This document shows positions 63,324 to 64,000 of a DNA stretch of 64,000 nt, in pieces. Source of the DNA: Solicola gregarius (lineage in GTDB: Bacteria; Actinomycetota; Actinomycetes; Propionibacteriales; Nocardioidaceae); NCBI RefSeq assembly GCF_025790165.1, contig NZ_CP094970.1, positions 806,001 through 870,000 on the forward strand. The letters are read 5' to 3'. A model generated the notes under the pieces. That model searched no databases, was not told the origin of the DNA, and saw only the letters and a list, made by a program, of their open reading frames with translations. Position numbers and translations under genes: made by a program. The stretch's first letter is position 1. Each line of letters opens with the position of its first letter.

Positions 63324-64000
63324 TCACTGGTCGGTTCGCTCCTGCGCCGGGCTTGACGTCCGAGGTACCACCCACCGGCGGACGATGGGCGCTACCACGA
63401 GAATCGCGATCATCGTCGTGACCGCCCACACTCCCGTCAGGCCCGCCACGGCGAGCGCGAGCCCGGCGAGAGGCGCGCTCAACGCAGCGGCGAGTCCCAT
63501 CACGGACTCGCCAATACCCTCCACGTGGGTACGCAGTGGTGGCGCGACGGAAGAGGCCAGCATCGTGCTGCCGCCGACTACGCCGCAATTCCAGCCAACC
63601 CCGAGCGCAATCAGCACCGCGCTGGTCGCCCATGCGTTCTCCACGGTGGTGATGGCGCCGGCGATCCCGGTGCAGATCAGGAGGACGATCCCGAACGCAG
63701 CGACGGCCGTCGGCCCCGCATGGTCGGCCAGCCAGCCGGTGACGGGCGACGGCGCGAACATGCCGGCGACATGGATGGAGATCACCACGCCAATGAGGGT
63801 CAGGGTGTGGCCATGCGCCGTCATCTCCACCGGGGCGACTGTCATCACCGCGACCATGATCAGATTGCTGGCCGCGAGCAGGACCAATGCGAGGCGGACA
63901 TCGCGAGTGCCCAGGGCGTCAGCGATCTCGCGAAGGGTGGCGCCGCCACGACGAACCGGCGAAGTCGGTCGTGCGATGGCCCGGTCGACGGCCGGGACCG
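63324..64000 (-). CDS. MFS transporter, C-terminal part
   Basis: The frame is open from the end of the window to the stop at 63324. It begins inside the central cytoplasmic loop (PVRRGGATLREIADALGTRDVRLALVLLAASNLI). Six hydrophobic helices follow, with GHTLTLIGVVISIHVAGMFAPSPVTGWLADHAGPTA as the second-half MFS signature between helices 8 and 9. This is the family of small-molecule exporters; substrate unknown. The start lies beyond 64000. Confidence 0.8.
   Translation of the reverse strand, partial: VPAVDRAIARPTSPVRRGGATLREIADALGTRDVRLALVLLAASNLIMVAVMTVAPVEMTAHGHTLTLIGVVISIHVAGMFAPSPVTGWLADHAGPTAVAAFGIVLLICTGIAGAITTVENAWATSAVLIALGVGWNCGVVGGSTMLASSVAPPLRTHVEGIGESVMGLAAALSAPLAGLALAVAGLTGVWAVTTMIAILVVAPIVRRWVVPRTSSPAQERTDQ

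Overview
The window is chromosomal DNA of a high-GC Gram-positive bacterium (Actinomycetota). Third codon positions are almost all G or C, GTG starts are common, and the housekeeping genes are typical of the group: PhoH with a PIN domain, a short-chain Z-isoprenyl diphosphate synthase, hemolysin III, AfsR/SARP regulators and StrR-type regulators. A soil or plant-associated Nocardioidaceae-like or Streptomyces-like organism would fit, but the sequence alone does not fix the genus. I saw no tRNA, rRNA or CRISPR array.

Layout. 1-13.3 kb is a stable chromosomal backbone: the tail of an NAD(P)-binding reductase, a secreted lytic transglycosylase, a sugar ABC transporter operon, an AT-richer island with two secreted Cys-rich proteins, phoH, an NTF2-like protein, an isoprenyl transferase, hemolysin III, a flavin reductase and the thioredoxin-domain protein YyaL. 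At 13.3 kb an accessory region begins with a tyrosine integrase placed next to the 5' end of yyaL. The integrase is interrupted by an IS256 element with a 9-bp target duplication and also carries a later frameshift. 16.5-22.5 kb is a pile of nested, mutually truncating insertion sequences (IS3, IS110, IS3, IS481, IS110).

22.9-47.2 kb is the most interesting part. It holds three copies of a StrR-like (ParB-fold) regulator, one intact and two decayed, and two 1.08-kilo-residue AfsR/SARP paralogues. It also holds one full three-ATPase EccC protein of type VII (ESX) secretion, three small WXG100-like proteins, a glycine-zipper effector-like protein, a secreted alpha/beta hydrolase, two peptidase-inhibitor I36-like proteins and fragments of SH3-like secreted proteins. 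No EccB, EccD, EccE or mycosin is present. Non-coding DNA suggests the wiring. Two of the StrR-like genes have three direct repeats with an 11-bp period (unit GGCATCG), ending exactly 8 bp before a -10-like box, the layout of SARP promoters. Three intergenic sites match the StrR operator GTTCGACTG-N11/12-CAGTCGAAC: upstream of the intact StrR gene, of a 182-residue unknown gene, and of a lipoprotein gene. My model, which is inference, is a cascade SARP -> StrR -> secretion-related genes.

47.4-56.5 kb is a second mosaic of decaying genes and IS remnants: ArsR fragment, TetR-cupin-DUF4865 set, IS1380 remnant, an intact IS481, a MerR regulator fused to a DnaN-clamp-like domain, and HxlR. 56.7-64 kb holds a secreted CocE-type hydrolase divergent from a GPR1/FUN34/YaaH membrane protein, a fatty-acid-type catabolic operon (acyl-CoA synthetase, enoyl-CoA hydratase, SDR) divergent from its TetR regulator, and the end of an MFS transporter running off the window.
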